Assembly (NCBI GenBank): GCA_002314715.1
Contig: DCGY01000027.1
Coordinates: 27,278 to 91,277, forward strand
Length of the DNA stretch: 64,000 nucleotides
Reading direction: 5' to 3'
Origin: Lachnospiraceae bacterium UBA1766
GTDB taxonomy: Bacteria; Bacillota; Clostridia; Lachnospirales; Lachnospiraceae
Shown here: positions 1 to 8,240 of the stretch, piece after piece
How the letters are laid out: every line of letters begins with the position of its first letter
Position numbering within the stretch: the stretch's first letter is position 1
Program-made: the position numbers and the translations under genes
The notes under the pieces: model-generated
The model's input: the letters and a program-made list of their open reading frames with translations, nothing else
Database searches by the model: none
Told to the model about the DNA's origin: nothing

Positions 1-1284
1 GGGTCTATGGAACTTTTCCGCCTGTTTCATCAAACGAAGTGCCTTCCGATATCCTTCCGGAAGTGGCATCCCAAAGTTTCTGTATTCGCACTCCTTCAAT
101 GTCTTTCCCTTCATATCTGCAATAACCGTAACAGGCTGCCCATCCAGCAAAGCCAGGCCTCCTACAACAGCCTTATCATCCGAATACAAACGATCTCCGT
201 GTGCTTCTACAAAATAGTCAAAGATATATTTCATATAATCAATTGCCCCGGGGCGATCAGCCTTTCGAACCGCTCTCACCTTATCCCAGGCCGTAATGGG
301 CATCGTGTTCCAGGTTTGCTCTTTCAGAATTTCACTTAGTTCGAAATGAAAATCCTCGCCCTTAAAATCTCCCCACTTATCCGCTTTGGGTATTGCATGG
401 GTTTTGATTAGAAAATACAATGTTTTCTTCAGATTTTTACGAAGTACGATTCCATCTACAAATCCGTGCTCCACCAAAAATTCTGCAGTTTGGAAACCAT
501 CCGGCAGCTCCTGTCCAATGGTTTGTTTAATCACTCTGGGACCTGCAAACCCAATGAGCGCCCCCGGCTCTGCCATAATCACATCCCCCAGCATTGCAAA
601 GCTGGCTGTCACGCCTCCTGTGGTGGGATCTGTCAAAATGGTGGAATAAAGGAGTCCGGCTTCTCCGTGTTTCTTTATTGCGGCAGAGGTTTTCGCCATC
701 TGCATCAGGGAAACGATTCCCTCCTGCATTCTGGCGCCTCCGGAACAGCAGAACAAAAAAACAGGAAGTTTCTCTTTGGTAGCTCTCTCTATGGCAGAAG
801 TCACTTTTTCCCCTACCACATGTCCCATACTGGCCATCATAAATCTGGAGTCACAAATTCCCAACACACATTCTTCCCCAAAGATACGACATTTTCCTAC
901 AGTAAAGGCTTCCTTCAGTCCGGTTTTTTCCTGTTCCTTTTGCAATTTTTCCTCATACCCCTCATAGCTGAGAGGATTGCTTACAGGCATTTCCGGGAAC
1001 CACTCTTCAAAGCTTCCCGGATCCGCAACCATTCGAATTCGATTTCCCGTATTTACACGAAAATATCCATTGCATTCGTAACAGGTAAAGCGACGCTTTG
1101 CCACCCGCTTCTTGTCTACCATCGCCCCACACTTCGGACATTTTACCAAGTCTGTTGTGTTCTTTTCTGATACTGTTTCCAACTTCTGTGACGATTTGCT
1201 CAGGATGCTTTTTTCCAATACAGAGCTAAGACCCGTGGGAAATCGTCGTAATATTTTATTATTCCACTGTCTTTTCAAAATCAT
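1..1284 (-). CDS. accDA: Fused acetyl-CoA carboxylase carboxyltransferase (beta+alpha), 3' end cut by window
   Basis: Transfers the carboxyl group from carboxybiotin to acetyl-CoA, giving malonyl-CoA for fatty-acid synthesis. Reading the minus strand from 1284, an AccD half carries the zinc finger C-x2-C-x15-C-x2-C at about residues 49-71 and the crotonase-fold motif CCSGGARMQEG. A linker follows, and from about residue 320 an AccA half with RPGAIDYM, HGDRLYSDD and NFGMPLPEGYRKALRLM runs in the same frame. In most bacteria these are two separate proteins. The gene leaves the window at base 1, so about 428 residues are visible. The ATG at 1284 lies only 2 nt from GGAG; the TTG at 1278, 8 nt from it, is the better start. 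It follows fabZ by 8 bases. accB and accC are not in the visible cluster. Confidence 0.93.
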   Translation of the reverse strand, partial: MILKRQWNNKILRRFPTGLSSVLEKSILSKSSQKLETVSEKNTTDLVKCPKCGAMVDKKRVAKRRFTCYECNGYFRVNTGNRIRMVADPGSFEEWFPEMPVSNPLSYEGYEEKLQKEQEKTGLKEAFTVGKCRIFGEECVLGICDSRFMMASMGHVVGEKVTSAIERATKEKLPVFLFCCSGGARMQEGIVSLMQMAKTSAAIKKHGEAGLLYSTILTDPTTGGVTASFAMLGDVIMAEPGALIGFAGPRVIKQTIGQELPDGFQTAEFLVEHGFVDGIVLRKNLKKTLYFLIKTHAIPKADKWGDFKGEDFHFELSEILKEQTWNTMPITAWDKVRAVRKADRPGAIDYMKYIFDYFVEAHGDRLYSDDKAVVGGLALLDGQPVTVIADMKGKTLKECEYRNFGMPLPEGYRKALRLMKQAEKFHRP

Positions 1285-1292
1285 CTCTCCTT

Positions 1293-1724
1293 TTAGTCCC
1301 CAATTGCAAAGGTAAGCTTTGCCACTACCGCTACCTGTCCGTCTACCAGGCACCTTGCTTCACCTACTCCGATACTTCCCTTGCAGGTTACAATTTTGGT
1401 TTCCAACATCAGCACATCACCGGGAACTACCTTCCTACGAAACTTCACACCGTCAATTCCTACGAAATAAGCGGTTTTCCCCTTCCACTGAGGAAGCCCC
1501 AACAAGGCTACCGCACCTACCTGGGCCATTGCCTCTACAATAAGCACTCCCGGCATTACCGGATTCCCCGGAAAATGCCCAGCAAAATATGGTTCATTAA
1601 AGCTGACGCACTTTTTTCCCACTGCCCGAACGCCGGGCTCTAATTCCTCTATTGTATCAATCAGCAAAAAAGGCTGTCTGTGAGGAATGATTTCCATGAT
1701 TTCTTTTGTGGTATATACTGACAT
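1293..1724 (-). CDS. fabZ: 3-hydroxyacyl-ACP dehydratase FabZ
   Basis: Dehydrates 3-hydroxyacyl-ACP to trans-2-enoyl-ACP in the elongation cycle. The 143-residue hotdog-fold protein is the normal family length. It shows the N-terminal IIPHRQPFLLID and the catalytic segment AGHFPGNPVMPGVLIVEAMAQ, split here as GHFPGNPVMPGV (catalytic His) and LIVEAMAQ (catalytic Glu). It sits 3 bases after fabF and 8 bases before the fused accDA, inside the fab operon. In streptococci accB lies between fabF and fabZ and accC after fabZ; neither is present here. Confidence 0.95.
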   Translation of the reverse strand: MSVYTTKEIMEIIPHRQPFLLIDTIEELEPGVRAVGKKCVSFNEPYFAGHFPGNPVMPGVLIVEAMAQVGAVALLGLPQWKGKTAYFVGIDGVKFRRKVVPGDVLMLETKIVTCKGSIGVGEARCLVDGQVAVVAKLTFAIGD

Positions 1725-1727
1725 CTT

Positions 1728-2960
1728 TTAACCCTCGTATTTCTTAATCAGGATGCTTGCGTTATGTCCTCCAAAGCCCAGGGAATTTGACAGGGCATAA
1801 GAACCGGTTAATGCACAAGCTTCCTTACAGTAATCCAAATCCAATTCTTCCTCCGACTCCCGAAGACCTACCGTAGCATGTGCATAGTTTTCCTGCAATT
1901 CTTTTACACAGGTGATAAATTCGACGGCACCGGCCGCGCCCAGCAAATGGCCAATCATGGATTTGGTGGAATTAATCTTGATATGATATGCATGTTCTCC
2001 AAAGGCCATCTTAATGGCTCTGGTTTCAAATAAATCATTATGATGGGTACTGGTACCATGTGCATTGATATAAGTGATATCGGTCATGGCAATTCCCGCA
2101 TCCTTCACGGCATTTTCCATTGCTCTGGCGGCACCTGCTCCGTCTTCTGCAGGAGACGTAATATGGAAAGCATCGGAAGAACAACCGTATCCAACTACCT
2201 CACCGTAAATTTTGGCACCGCGTTTCTTTGCATGCTCCAGTTCTTCCAGCACCACAATCCCAGCACCTTCTCCCATAACGAATCCGCTGCGTTCCTTATC
2301 AAACGGAATGGAGCAACGGTTGGGATCCTCACTGTTGGTCAATGCGGTTAATGCCGCAAAGCCTGCGATACCAATGGGCGAAATGGCACTCTCGGTACCA
2401 CCCGCAATCATGACATCCGCATCGCCGTACTGAATGGTACGAAATGCTTCACCAATGGAATTTGTACCGGTTGCACATGCAGTTACCACATTGATACTTT
2501 TTCCCTTTAAGCCAAACTGAATACTTACATTCCCGGCTGCCATATTGGAGATCATGAGCGGCACCATTAAAGGGCCAACCTTGCCGGGACCTTTTTCCAA
2601 AAGTCTCCGGTATTCTCTCTCAATGACCTGTAAGCTGCCGATACCGCTGCCTACACTGACGCCTACTCGATAAGGGTCTTCCTGTTCCATGAAAAGGCCG
2701 GAATCCTCCATTGCCTCTTTCGCAGCACTGACTGCAAACTGACTGAAACGTTCCATTCTTCTTGCCGTCTTTTTATCCATATCTTTTTCCGGATCGTAAT
2801 CCTTCACCTGACCGGCAATTTTACACTTATATTCCGATGCATCAAAGCAATCAATCACCTGAAATCCGGTCTTTCCTGCTTTTACACCGTTCCAAAATTC
2901 TTCCACGCCCAATCCAATGGGAGTCACTGCGCCCATTCCGGTTATCACTACACGTTTCAT
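1728..2960 (-). CDS. fabF: Beta-ketoacyl-ACP synthase II FabF
   Basis: Condenses malonyl-ACP with acyl-ACP to elongate fatty acids. The thiolase-fold protein of about 410 residues has the Cys-His-His triad: VTACATGTNSIG (nucleophile Cys), NAHGTSTHHND and KSMIGHLLGAAG. I place the start at the ATG at 2960 (MKRVVITG), which overlaps the fabG stop as ATGA and has GGAGGG about 9 nt upstream; an in-frame upstream extension adds only non-family residues. The overlap indicates translational coupling in the acpP-to-accDA operon. Confidence 0.96.
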   Translation of the reverse strand: MKRVVITGMGAVTPIGLGVEEFWNGVKAGKTGFQVIDCFDASEYKCKIAGQVKDYDPEKDMDKKTARRMERFSQFAVSAAKEAMEDSGLFMEQEDPYRVGVSVGSGIGSLQVIEREYRRLLEKGPGKVGPLMVPLMISNMAAGNVSIQFGLKGKSINVVTACATGTNSIGEAFRTIQYGDADVMIAGGTESAISPIGIAGFAALTALTNSEDPNRCSIPFDKERSGFVMGEGAGIVVLEELEHAKKRGAKIYGEVVGYGCSSDAFHITSPAEDGAGAARAMENAVKDAGIAMTDITYINAHGTSTHHNDLFETRAIKMAFGEHAYHIKINSTKSMIGHLLGAAGAVEFITCVKELQENYAHATVGLRESEEELDLDYCKEACALTGSYALSNSLGFGGHNASILIKKYEG

Positions 2961-3697
2961 ATTGCCATCCCTCCGTCTACACAAAGCACCTGTCCGGTAA
3001 TATAAGAAGCATCTTCACCGGCCAGAAAAGCAACTGCCTTTGCCACATCCTTTGCATCTCCCATTTTGCCCATGGGAATCATTTTATTCACTTCCGCCAG
3101 TGCACTTTCCGGCATTCCCTTCGTCATATCCGTATCAATGAATCCGGGGGCTACTGCATTTACACAAATACCTCTGGTGGCAAACTCTCTGGCTACGCTC
3201 TTGGTCAATCCGATTACTCCCGCCTTTGAGGCACTGTAATTTGCCTGCCCCGCATTTCCCAAGATACCGCTTACGGAGGAAATATTGATAATTCTTCCAC
3301 TTCTTTGTTTCAAAAAATACTTGGAGAAATGACGAATCATATGAAATGTACCTTTCAGGTTTATATCCAGCACCTGATCAAAGTCCTCCTCCGACATGCG
3401 CATAATCAGTCCGTCTCTTGTAATCCCGGCATTATTTACCAGAATATCCAGCCTTCCGTATTGGCGGATTACTTCCTCTGCTAACTGCTTGCAGCTCTCA
3501 TCATCAGCCACATTACACTGCATTAAGCAGGCTTCTCTGCCTTTTTCTTTTATCTCATTCACGGTTTCCTGTGCCAACTGTTCAGAGCCGGCATAATTTA
3601 CAATTACCGTTGCTCCTTTTTCTGCTAATTCCAAAGCAATCGCTTTTCCGATTCCTCTGGATGCACCGGTCACCAGTGCTATTTTTCCTTCTAACAT
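2957..3697 (-). CDS. fabG: 3-oxoacyl-ACP reductase FabG
   Basis: NADPH-dependent reduction of 3-oxoacyl-ACP. This 246-residue short-chain dehydrogenase has the nucleotide-binding TGASRGIGKAIA near the N-terminus, NNAGITRDGL in the middle, the catalytic Ser in INISSVSG and the catalytic YSASK. It ends in GGMAI, the usual FabG terminus. It overlaps the 3' end of fabD by 7 bases and the start of fabF by 4, so it is an internal operon gene. Other SDRs have similar motifs, but the context makes FabG secure. Confidence 0.96.
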   Translation of the reverse strand: MLEGKIALVTGASRGIGKAIALELAEKGATVIVNYAGSEQLAQETVNEIKEKGREACLMQCNVADDESCKQLAEEVIRQYGRLDILVNNAGITRDGLIMRMSEEDFDQVLDINLKGTFHMIRHFSKYFLKQRSGRIINISSVSGILGNAGQANYSASKAGVIGLTKSVAREFATRGICVNAVAPGFIDTDMTKGMPESALAEVNKMIPMGKMGDAKDVAKAVAFLAGEDASYITGQVLCVDGGMAI

Positions 3698-4623
3698 TTT
3701 TCTTCTCCCAATTCCGTCAAAACCTGCTCCAAATCAGCGACGGTCTGTATATTCCAAACCTTTGTGTTCGGTGAAATCTTTTTCATAAAGCCGGATAAAG
3801 TCTTTCCCGGCCCAATCTCAAGAAAGCGATCCACCCCATCCGCAAGCATTGCCTCCACACACTGCTGCCAGCGCACGGACATGGACACCTGCTTTTCGCA
3901 CAAGCCTTTGATTTCCCCTGCATCTGTTACATATTTTGCAGTCACATTGCTGACATAATGAATTTGCGGATTTTGAATCGTCCTACCCTGCAATTCCGCT
4001 CCAAGCTGCTTTCCTGCTTCCTCAAGCAATGCAGAATGGAAAGGCCCGCTAACCTTAAGAGGAACGCAACGTTTTGCCCCTGCTTCTTTTAAACGCTCAG
4101 AGGCGCGATTTACTGCGTCTGCCTCACCGGTAATTACAATTTGTCCGGGACAATTGTAATTGGCGATAGAGACGATTCCTTCGGTTTCCTCACAAATCTT
4201 TTCGATTTGTTCAGCATCCATTCCCAGCACAGCGGTCATGGCTCCGCCTTCCGGATAAGCATTTTGCATGTAAATTCCTCTTTTTCGAATAACATGCATT
4301 AAATCTTCCAATGACATGGCTTGGGATTCCAGAATTGCCCCGTATTCCCCCAGACTAAGACCGGCACATACATCTGCCGAAAGTCCTTTCGCCTTTGCGC
4401 ATGCCAAAATAGCCGCCTCCGTTGTAAACATTGCAATCTGTGTATACTCGGTGATATTCAGCTTCTCATTTTCTTCAAAGCACAATTCACGAATAGGTAA
4501 ACCGGACACCCTTTCCGCACAGGCAAATACCTGCCTTGCCTCCTCGAAAGCCTCATAAAAATCCTTGCCCATTCCCACATATTGAGCACCCTGTCCCGGG
4601 AATATAAATGCTGTTTTACTCAT
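3691..4623 (-). CDS. fabD: Malonyl-CoA:ACP transacylase FabD
   Basis: Moves malonyl from CoA to ACP. The protein of about 310 residues opens with TAFIFPGQGAQYVGMG and contains the active-site GLSLGEY (Ser nucleophile) and VSGPFHSALL (catalytic His). The start is taken at 4623 (MSKTAF), where ATG overlaps the fabK stop as ATGA; an upstream in-frame ATG at 4638 would fall inside fabK and add five unrelated residues. Overlaps on both sides show tight coupling within the operon. Confidence 0.95.
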   Translation of the reverse strand: MSKTAFIFPGQGAQYVGMGKDFYEAFEEARQVFACAERVSGLPIRELCFEENEKLNITEYTQIAMFTTEAAILACAKAKGLSADVCAGLSLGEYGAILESQAMSLEDLMHVIRKRGIYMQNAYPEGGAMTAVLGMDAEQIEKICEETEGIVSIANYNCPGQIVITGEADAVNRASERLKEAGAKRCVPLKVSGPFHSALLEEAGKQLGAELQGRTIQNPQIHYVSNVTAKYVTDAGEIKGLCEKQVSMSVRWQQCVEAMLADGVDRFLEIGPGKTLSGFMKKISPNTKVWNIQTVADLEQVLTELGEEKC

Positions 4624-5567
4624 TTTTTCTCTCCACAATCCGATTTACCGGAAAGCAAGCCTTCGGCCTGTTCCATGATTTCGGAAATAATCTCCTGACA
4701 ACTTTTTTCTTCTTTAATCAGGCCGGCAATCTGACCTGCCATAATGGTTCCGCTTACCACATCCCCCTCCATAACTGCCCTTCTAAGAGATCCCAGGGTA
4801 AGCTTTTCCAACTCCATAAAGTCTACTCCTTCTTTTTCCAGACGACTGTATTCATTGGTCATTTTGTTTCGGATACAACGTACCGGATGCCCTGTAGAAT
4901 TACCGGTTACAGTAGAATCAATATCTTTTGCTTTTAAGATTTTTTCTTTATAATTTGCATGTACAATGGACTCCTTGCTTGCCACAAAACGAGTTCCCAT
5001 CTGAACCCCTTCTGCCCCCAACATCATGGCAGCAGCCACGCCTCTTCCATCAGCCATCCCGCCTGCCGCAATGACAGGAATGGATACCGCATCCACCACC
5101 TGCGGAATCAGGGCAAAGGATGTGGTTGCTCCAATATGTCCGCCACTTTCCATTCCCTCCGCAACAACCGCATCCGCTCCTGCACGCTCCATCATCTTGG
5201 CAAGGGCTACACTTGCAACCACAGGGATTACGATCACCCCATTTGCTTTCCAAAGATCCATGTACTTGGAGGGATTGCCTGCTCCGGTAGTAACTACCTT
5301 AACCTTTTCCTCCACTACAATTTGTGCGACCTCATCCGCATTGGGATTGAGCAACATAATATTGACACCGAAAGGCTTATCCGTTAATTCTTTGCATTTT
5401 CGAATTTCCGAACGAACAACATCCGCCGGCGCAGAAGCCGCTCCGATAATACCAAGTCCACCGGCATTGGATACTGCCGCCGCAAGCTGATGCTCTGCTA
5501 CCCAAGCCATACCACCCTGAATAATCGGTGTTTCAATTCCAAGAAGTTCTGTGATTCTTGTCTTCAT
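4620..5567 (-). CDS. fabK: Enoyl-ACP reductase II FabK (FMN-dependent)
   Basis: Final reduction of the elongation cycle, by the FMN TIM-barrel enzyme that replaces FabI in many Firmicutes. The 315-residue protein begins ITELLGIETPIIQGGMAW and carries GGLGIIG, VAEGMESGGHIG and IPVIAAGGMADGRG, typical of the FabK/nitronate monooxygenase family. It lies 51 bases after acpP and overlaps fabD by 4. This position is the same as in streptococcal fab operons, which fits FabK rather than a nitronate monooxygenase. Confidence 0.94.
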   Translation of the reverse strand: MKTRITELLGIETPIIQGGMAWVAEHQLAAAVSNAGGLGIIGAASAPADVVRSEIRKCKELTDKPFGVNIMLLNPNADEVAQIVVEEKVKVVTTGAGNPSKYMDLWKANGVIVIPVVASVALAKMMERAGADAVVAEGMESGGHIGATTSFALIPQVVDAVSIPVIAAGGMADGRGVAAAMMLGAEGVQMGTRFVASKESIVHANYKEKILKAKDIDSTVTGNSTGHPVRCIRNKMTNEYSRLEKEGVDFMELEKLTLGSLRRAVMEGDVVSGTIMAGQIAGLIKEEKSCQEIISEIMEQAEGLLSGKSDCGEKK

Positions 5568-5618
5568 CTTTTCTCTCGCATTTCACATTCTATTTTGCAA
5601 AAACTGCCGTCTAAAAGT

Positions 5619-5852
5619 TTAAATCTCTACACCCTTTGCCTTTAAGTACTCTATTACAGCACCAACAGTGGTCATCTGCTCCAAATCATCGGAAGGAATC
5701 TCTACTCCGAATGCTTCCTCCATTGCCATAACCAGCTCAAATAAATCCAAGGAATCTGCGTTTAAATCCTCTTTAAAATTTGTCTTCTCGGTAATAGCAA
5801 TACCCTCTGCGTTTAACTGTTCCTCAATGATCTCGACCAACTTTTCCAACAT
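5619..5852 (-). CDS. acpP: Acyl carrier protein AcpP
   Basis: Carries growing acyl chains on a phosphopantetheine arm. The 77-residue acidic protein starts MLEKLVEIIEEQL and has the attachment motif NADSLDLFELVM (Ser of DSLD). The ATG at 5852 is preceded by GAGGAAAAGAAT. Upstream in-frame codons run through the operator DNA and are not part of the protein. It is the first gene of the fab operon, directly downstream of a strong promoter with four FabT-like boxes. No fabH or marR-type regulator is next to it, unlike the streptococcal order fabT-fabH-acpP-fabK. Confidence 0.95.
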   Translation of the reverse strand: MLEKLVEIIEEQLNAEGIAITEKTNFKEDLNADSLDLFELVMAMEEAFGVEIPSDDLEQMTTVGAVIEYLKAKGVEI

Positions 5853-5875
5853 ATTCTTTTCCTCTTTTCTTTTTA

Positions 5876-5903
5876 TTTGATTATCAAGTATTTTGATTAT
5901 CAA
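5876..5903 (-). promoter_or_regulatory. Downstream pair of FabT-like operator boxes
   Basis: Two perfect TTTGATTATCAA boxes at 5876-5887 and 5892-5903, again 16 bp start to start, exactly 62 bp from the upstream pair. They fall in the leader between the predicted transcription start and the acpP ribosome binding site. The repeated 16-bp spacing suggests cooperative dimers on one face of the helix. Confidence 0.75.
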
Positions 5904-5920
5904 GTTATTTTACATTTCGA

Positions 5921-5949
5921 AGAATACACCATATTATTTTGATTGTCAA
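5921..5949 (-). promoter_or_regulatory. Promoter of the acpP-fab operon
   Basis: On the minus strand TTGACA (5944-5949), a 17-bp spacer and TATTCT (5921-5926) form a near-consensus sigma-A promoter. The predicted start is about 60 bases upstream of the acpP ATG. The -35 hexamer lies inside FabT-like box 3, so a bound repressor would block RNA polymerase directly. Confidence 0.82.
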
Positions 5950-5965
5950 GATATTTGATTATAAA
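5938..5965 (-). promoter_or_regulatory. Upstream pair of FabT-like operator boxes
   Basis: Two boxes of the form TTTGATTATCAA: TTTGATTGTCAA at 5938-5949 (one change, and covering the -35) and TTTGATTATAAA at 5954-5965 (one change). Their starts are 16 bp apart. The sequence matches the palindrome bound by the MarR-family repressor FabT upstream of fab genes in streptococci and lactococci. Binding here is inferred. Confidence 0.7.
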
Positions 5966-6041
5966 AATATTATAAACTGCATCTGCCCCGTCGCATCCAT
6001 AGTGGAATGTTTTTGCTGCAGGAAACAATTTCCTATACAAC

Positions 6042-6086
6042 AAAAAACTGCCATCCGGATATATCTAATATCCAAATAGCAGTTTA
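6042..6086 (-). terminator. Terminator after the 6184-6828 gene
   Basis: AAACTGC (6079-6085 read on minus) pairs with GCAGTTT (6045-6051), with an inner GGATAT/ATATCC pair, followed by a T run on the minus strand. It separates the plsC-like operon from the fab operon. The 5968-6183 interval otherwise holds only the fab promoter region. Confidence 0.75.
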
Positions 6087-6183
6087 AAATCTAAATTCCA
6101 TATGTATTTTTCTTTTACAAAGAACTTGTCTTTTCCGGCTTATATTTTACCATTCCGGATAGTGCCCGTTTAGTGCACAATTC

Positions 6184-6828
6184 CTATTGCTTATTATAAT
6201 ACTTTATTCCACTGCTGGGCCAGAAATATGTTCTTAAGTATCCGTCTGTGGAGACCACCACAAATTCGTTGGTAGCCTCAATATAATAAATATCGTCCCC
6301 ATCTTCCTTTTCAATTTTATGAAGCGCATCGGGGTTATTAACCACATCAGAGGCGGCTGCTTCATATTCTTTTGCCGAAGCAAAGCCCATCTCAATGCCA
6401 TGTTTTTCATAATGCTCATTTAAAAGCTTCTTACTTCGAAACCGATATTCTGTTTTTTTCGGTTCTTCCGCCTGACTGGTTTGTGTTTCCGCACTTACCT
6501 TGGATTCTTCTGCCTGGCTGGTTTGTGTTTCCATGCTTTCCACGGATTCTTCTGTCTTGCTCTCGACTGTTTCAATGACTTCCGTGCTTTTCGGGACTTC
6601 CGATATACTCTCATCCGTTTTTTCTTCCGGATCGTACTGAGCCGGCAGACTCGCTACAGTCTCCTCACTTCCCTGAACCTCTGTAACACGGGTATCCTCG
6701 TATTCCTGACCATTGTCCGTCACAAAATAGGGATATACAAAATATACAATCAGCAATGCAACAAGAATCACCGCATAACGAATGATTTGTTTCTTATCAA
6801 ACTTTTGACTTGTCGAATTATTACTCAT
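6184..6828 (-). CDS. Membrane-anchored protein with C-terminal BECR-nuclease-like domain
   Basis: I do not recognise a named family. The 214-residue protein has a short basic start, one membrane helix at about 17-35 (YAVILVALLIVYFVYPYFV), then an acidic Ser/Thr/Glu-rich linker with the repeat ETQTSQAEE twice (about 100-122). The compact C-terminal domain (about 128-214) contains NEHYEKHGIEMG, AKEYEAAA, NEFVVVSTDGYLRTYF and ends in a Tyr-rich segment. The pattern of an early His in a KHG context and a late TYF after two strands resembles BECR-fold RNase toxins (barnase/EndoU/colicin E5-like), but I judge this by eye only. It follows the acyltransferase gene by 3 bases and so is probably co-transcribed. 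No immunity gene is evident. Confidence 0.6.
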   Translation of the reverse strand: MSNNSTSQKFDKKQIIRYAVILVALLIVYFVYPYFVTDNGQEYEDTRVTEVQGSEETVASLPAQYDPEEKTDESISEVPKSTEVIETVESKTEESVESMETQTSQAEESKVSAETQTSQAEEPKKTEYRFRSKKLLNEHYEKHGIEMGFASAKEYEAAASDVVNNPDALHKIEKEDGDDIYYIEATNEFVVVSTDGYLRTYFWPSSGIKYYNKQ

Positions 6829-6831
6829 TTA

Positions 6832-8124
6832 TCAATCTCTCATTTCCTTCTTTTTCGCATCCTTGACAACGCAGAGCTTGTAAGCTTCTTCTGTCGCCAA
6901 TCGCGCTTTCGCTACCACATCTTCTTTGCCTTTGGGGAAGCAATAATACTGCACCTTTTCATTTCCGATACAGATAACATCCCCAATTTCATACCAGTAG
7001 AAATCCGAATACAGACTGTAACAGGCAGTGGGTTTTTGTTGATACGTAAGTTTTCCGTCACATCCCTTTAGCGAAAATCCTTCTATACTGTGCTCCAGTG
7101 TACCTTCTCCCACATGGTAAATGCAATCCGTATTGACCATCATATAAATATCCACGTCTAAATTCATATGATAGGTGCCCTCTTCCAGCTCCTTGCGAAC
7201 GCAATCTCTTTGATATCGATACCAGGCAGGAATGTGATCGAATTCCGTTTCTCCGCTTACTGCCTTTAAGAAACCGTATTCCGTCAATTCATAGGACTTT
7301 TTACATACTTTACAGCTTATCTTTGTGCCTTTACCAAGCATCTTACCTTCCTGCTTGCAGGAAGGGCAACGATACAATACACGATTCAGGCAATCTGCCC
7401 GAAAGGGCTCTTTAATAGAAATCCGGTTCTCCTGTTGCCAACGAAACTGATCGTACGTAAAACCGGTTTTCAGTTTCTGATTAATTTCATCCGCCGTCAT
7501 CTTTTCCAAGTCTTTGGGCGAAAGGAAATACTCCACCATTGCCTTTACATCCACTTTTCGTACCTGTAGATTATTGTATAAAGGATCTCTGGAGAATGCC
7601 CCCTCCGTTTTCACCAGAATCACCGGAATCCGCAATAATTTCAGGCACTTTCCCAGGCTCTCCGGCAAAGGAGTTTCTGTCCCGTCAAAGCTGTAACTGG
7701 CCTCCGGATACATCAGTATGGATTCCTTTAAATCCTTGGCCACCGTCAGCATATCCTTGATCAACGTCAGTTCGTTAGTAAATTTTCTGGTGGGAATACA
7801 GCCCAATTTCCGCATCACCCAGTCTTTTCCCACAAATCCATCATAGGTACACACAATATGAAACGGTTTATCCCGAAAAATACTTGCTGCTATTTCCAGA
7901 TCGATAAAACTGGAATGATTCATCAGTATGATGCACGGCTCCTGACTTTTTAACTGGCTCATACCGATTTCATCATAGGTAAAGTTTGCCTTTTTCAAAT
8001 CTCCCTGCGATAAAAAGCACATCAATTTTCGAAAAAACGTACTTTGTTTCTTGGGTTTACGATGTGTTAAGCCGGGCAATTCCAGGACCTTTTCGTATTC
8101 CATTTCAGATGTTTTGATTTTCAC
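6832..8124 (-). CDS. PlsC-like 1-acylglycerol-3-phosphate acyltransferase with zinc-ribbon tail
   Basis: The N-terminal half is a PlsC-family acyltransferase: MNHSSFIDLE supplies the H-x4-D catalytic motif and MYPEASYSFDG the later acceptor-binding motif. After about residue 265 a zinc ribbon CPSC...CKVC precedes a C-terminal region of about 130 residues that I do not recognise. The likely role is acyl transfer to a lysophospholipid or similar acceptor at the membrane. The start is placed at the GTG at 8124, about 7 nt downstream of GGGGG; the in-frame ATG at 8160 has no ribosome binding site. It is adjacent to, but separately transcribed from, the fatty-acid operon. Confidence 0.75.
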   Translation of the reverse strand: MKIKTSEMEYEKVLELPGLTHRKPKKQSTFFRKLMCFLSQGDLKKANFTYDEIGMSQLKSQEPCIILMNHSSFIDLEIAASIFRDKPFHIVCTYDGFVGKDWVMRKLGCIPTRKFTNELTLIKDMLTVAKDLKESILMYPEASYSFDGTETPLPESLGKCLKLLRIPVILVKTEGAFSRDPLYNNLQVRKVDVKAMVEYFLSPKDLEKMTADEINQKLKTGFTYDQFRWQQENRISIKEPFRADCLNRVLYRCPSCKQEGKMLGKGTKISCKVCKKSYELTEYGFLKAVSGETEFDHIPAWYRYQRDCVRKELEEGTYHMNLDVDIYMMVNTDCIYHVGEGTLEHSIEGFSLKGCDGKLTYQQKPTACYSLYSDFYWYEIGDVICIGNEKVQYYCFPKGKEDVVAKARLATEEAYKLCVVKDAKKKEMRD

Positions 8125-8196
8125 TGCACACCCCCATAGCATTGCATTTCTACAAATCATAATCTAAATTTTAGCCCAAAACTACCTTTTTGACAA

Positions 8197-8231
8197 GAAA
8201 AATCCCCTTAGAACATTTTTCTAAAGGGATT
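8197..8231 (-). terminator. Terminator of the DUF3048 gene
   Basis: AATCCCTTTAGA (8220-8231, minus) pairs with TCTAAGGGGATT (8201-8212), then a short T run. It lies 10 bases after the stop of the 8241-9431 gene. Confidence 0.8.
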
Positions 8232-8240
8232 CGGATTCTC

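Noticed and set aside
1..1170. Plus-strand open frames across the accDA region
   Set aside because: They are antisense to a fully conserved carboxyltransferase frame and have no family features or ribosome binding sites.
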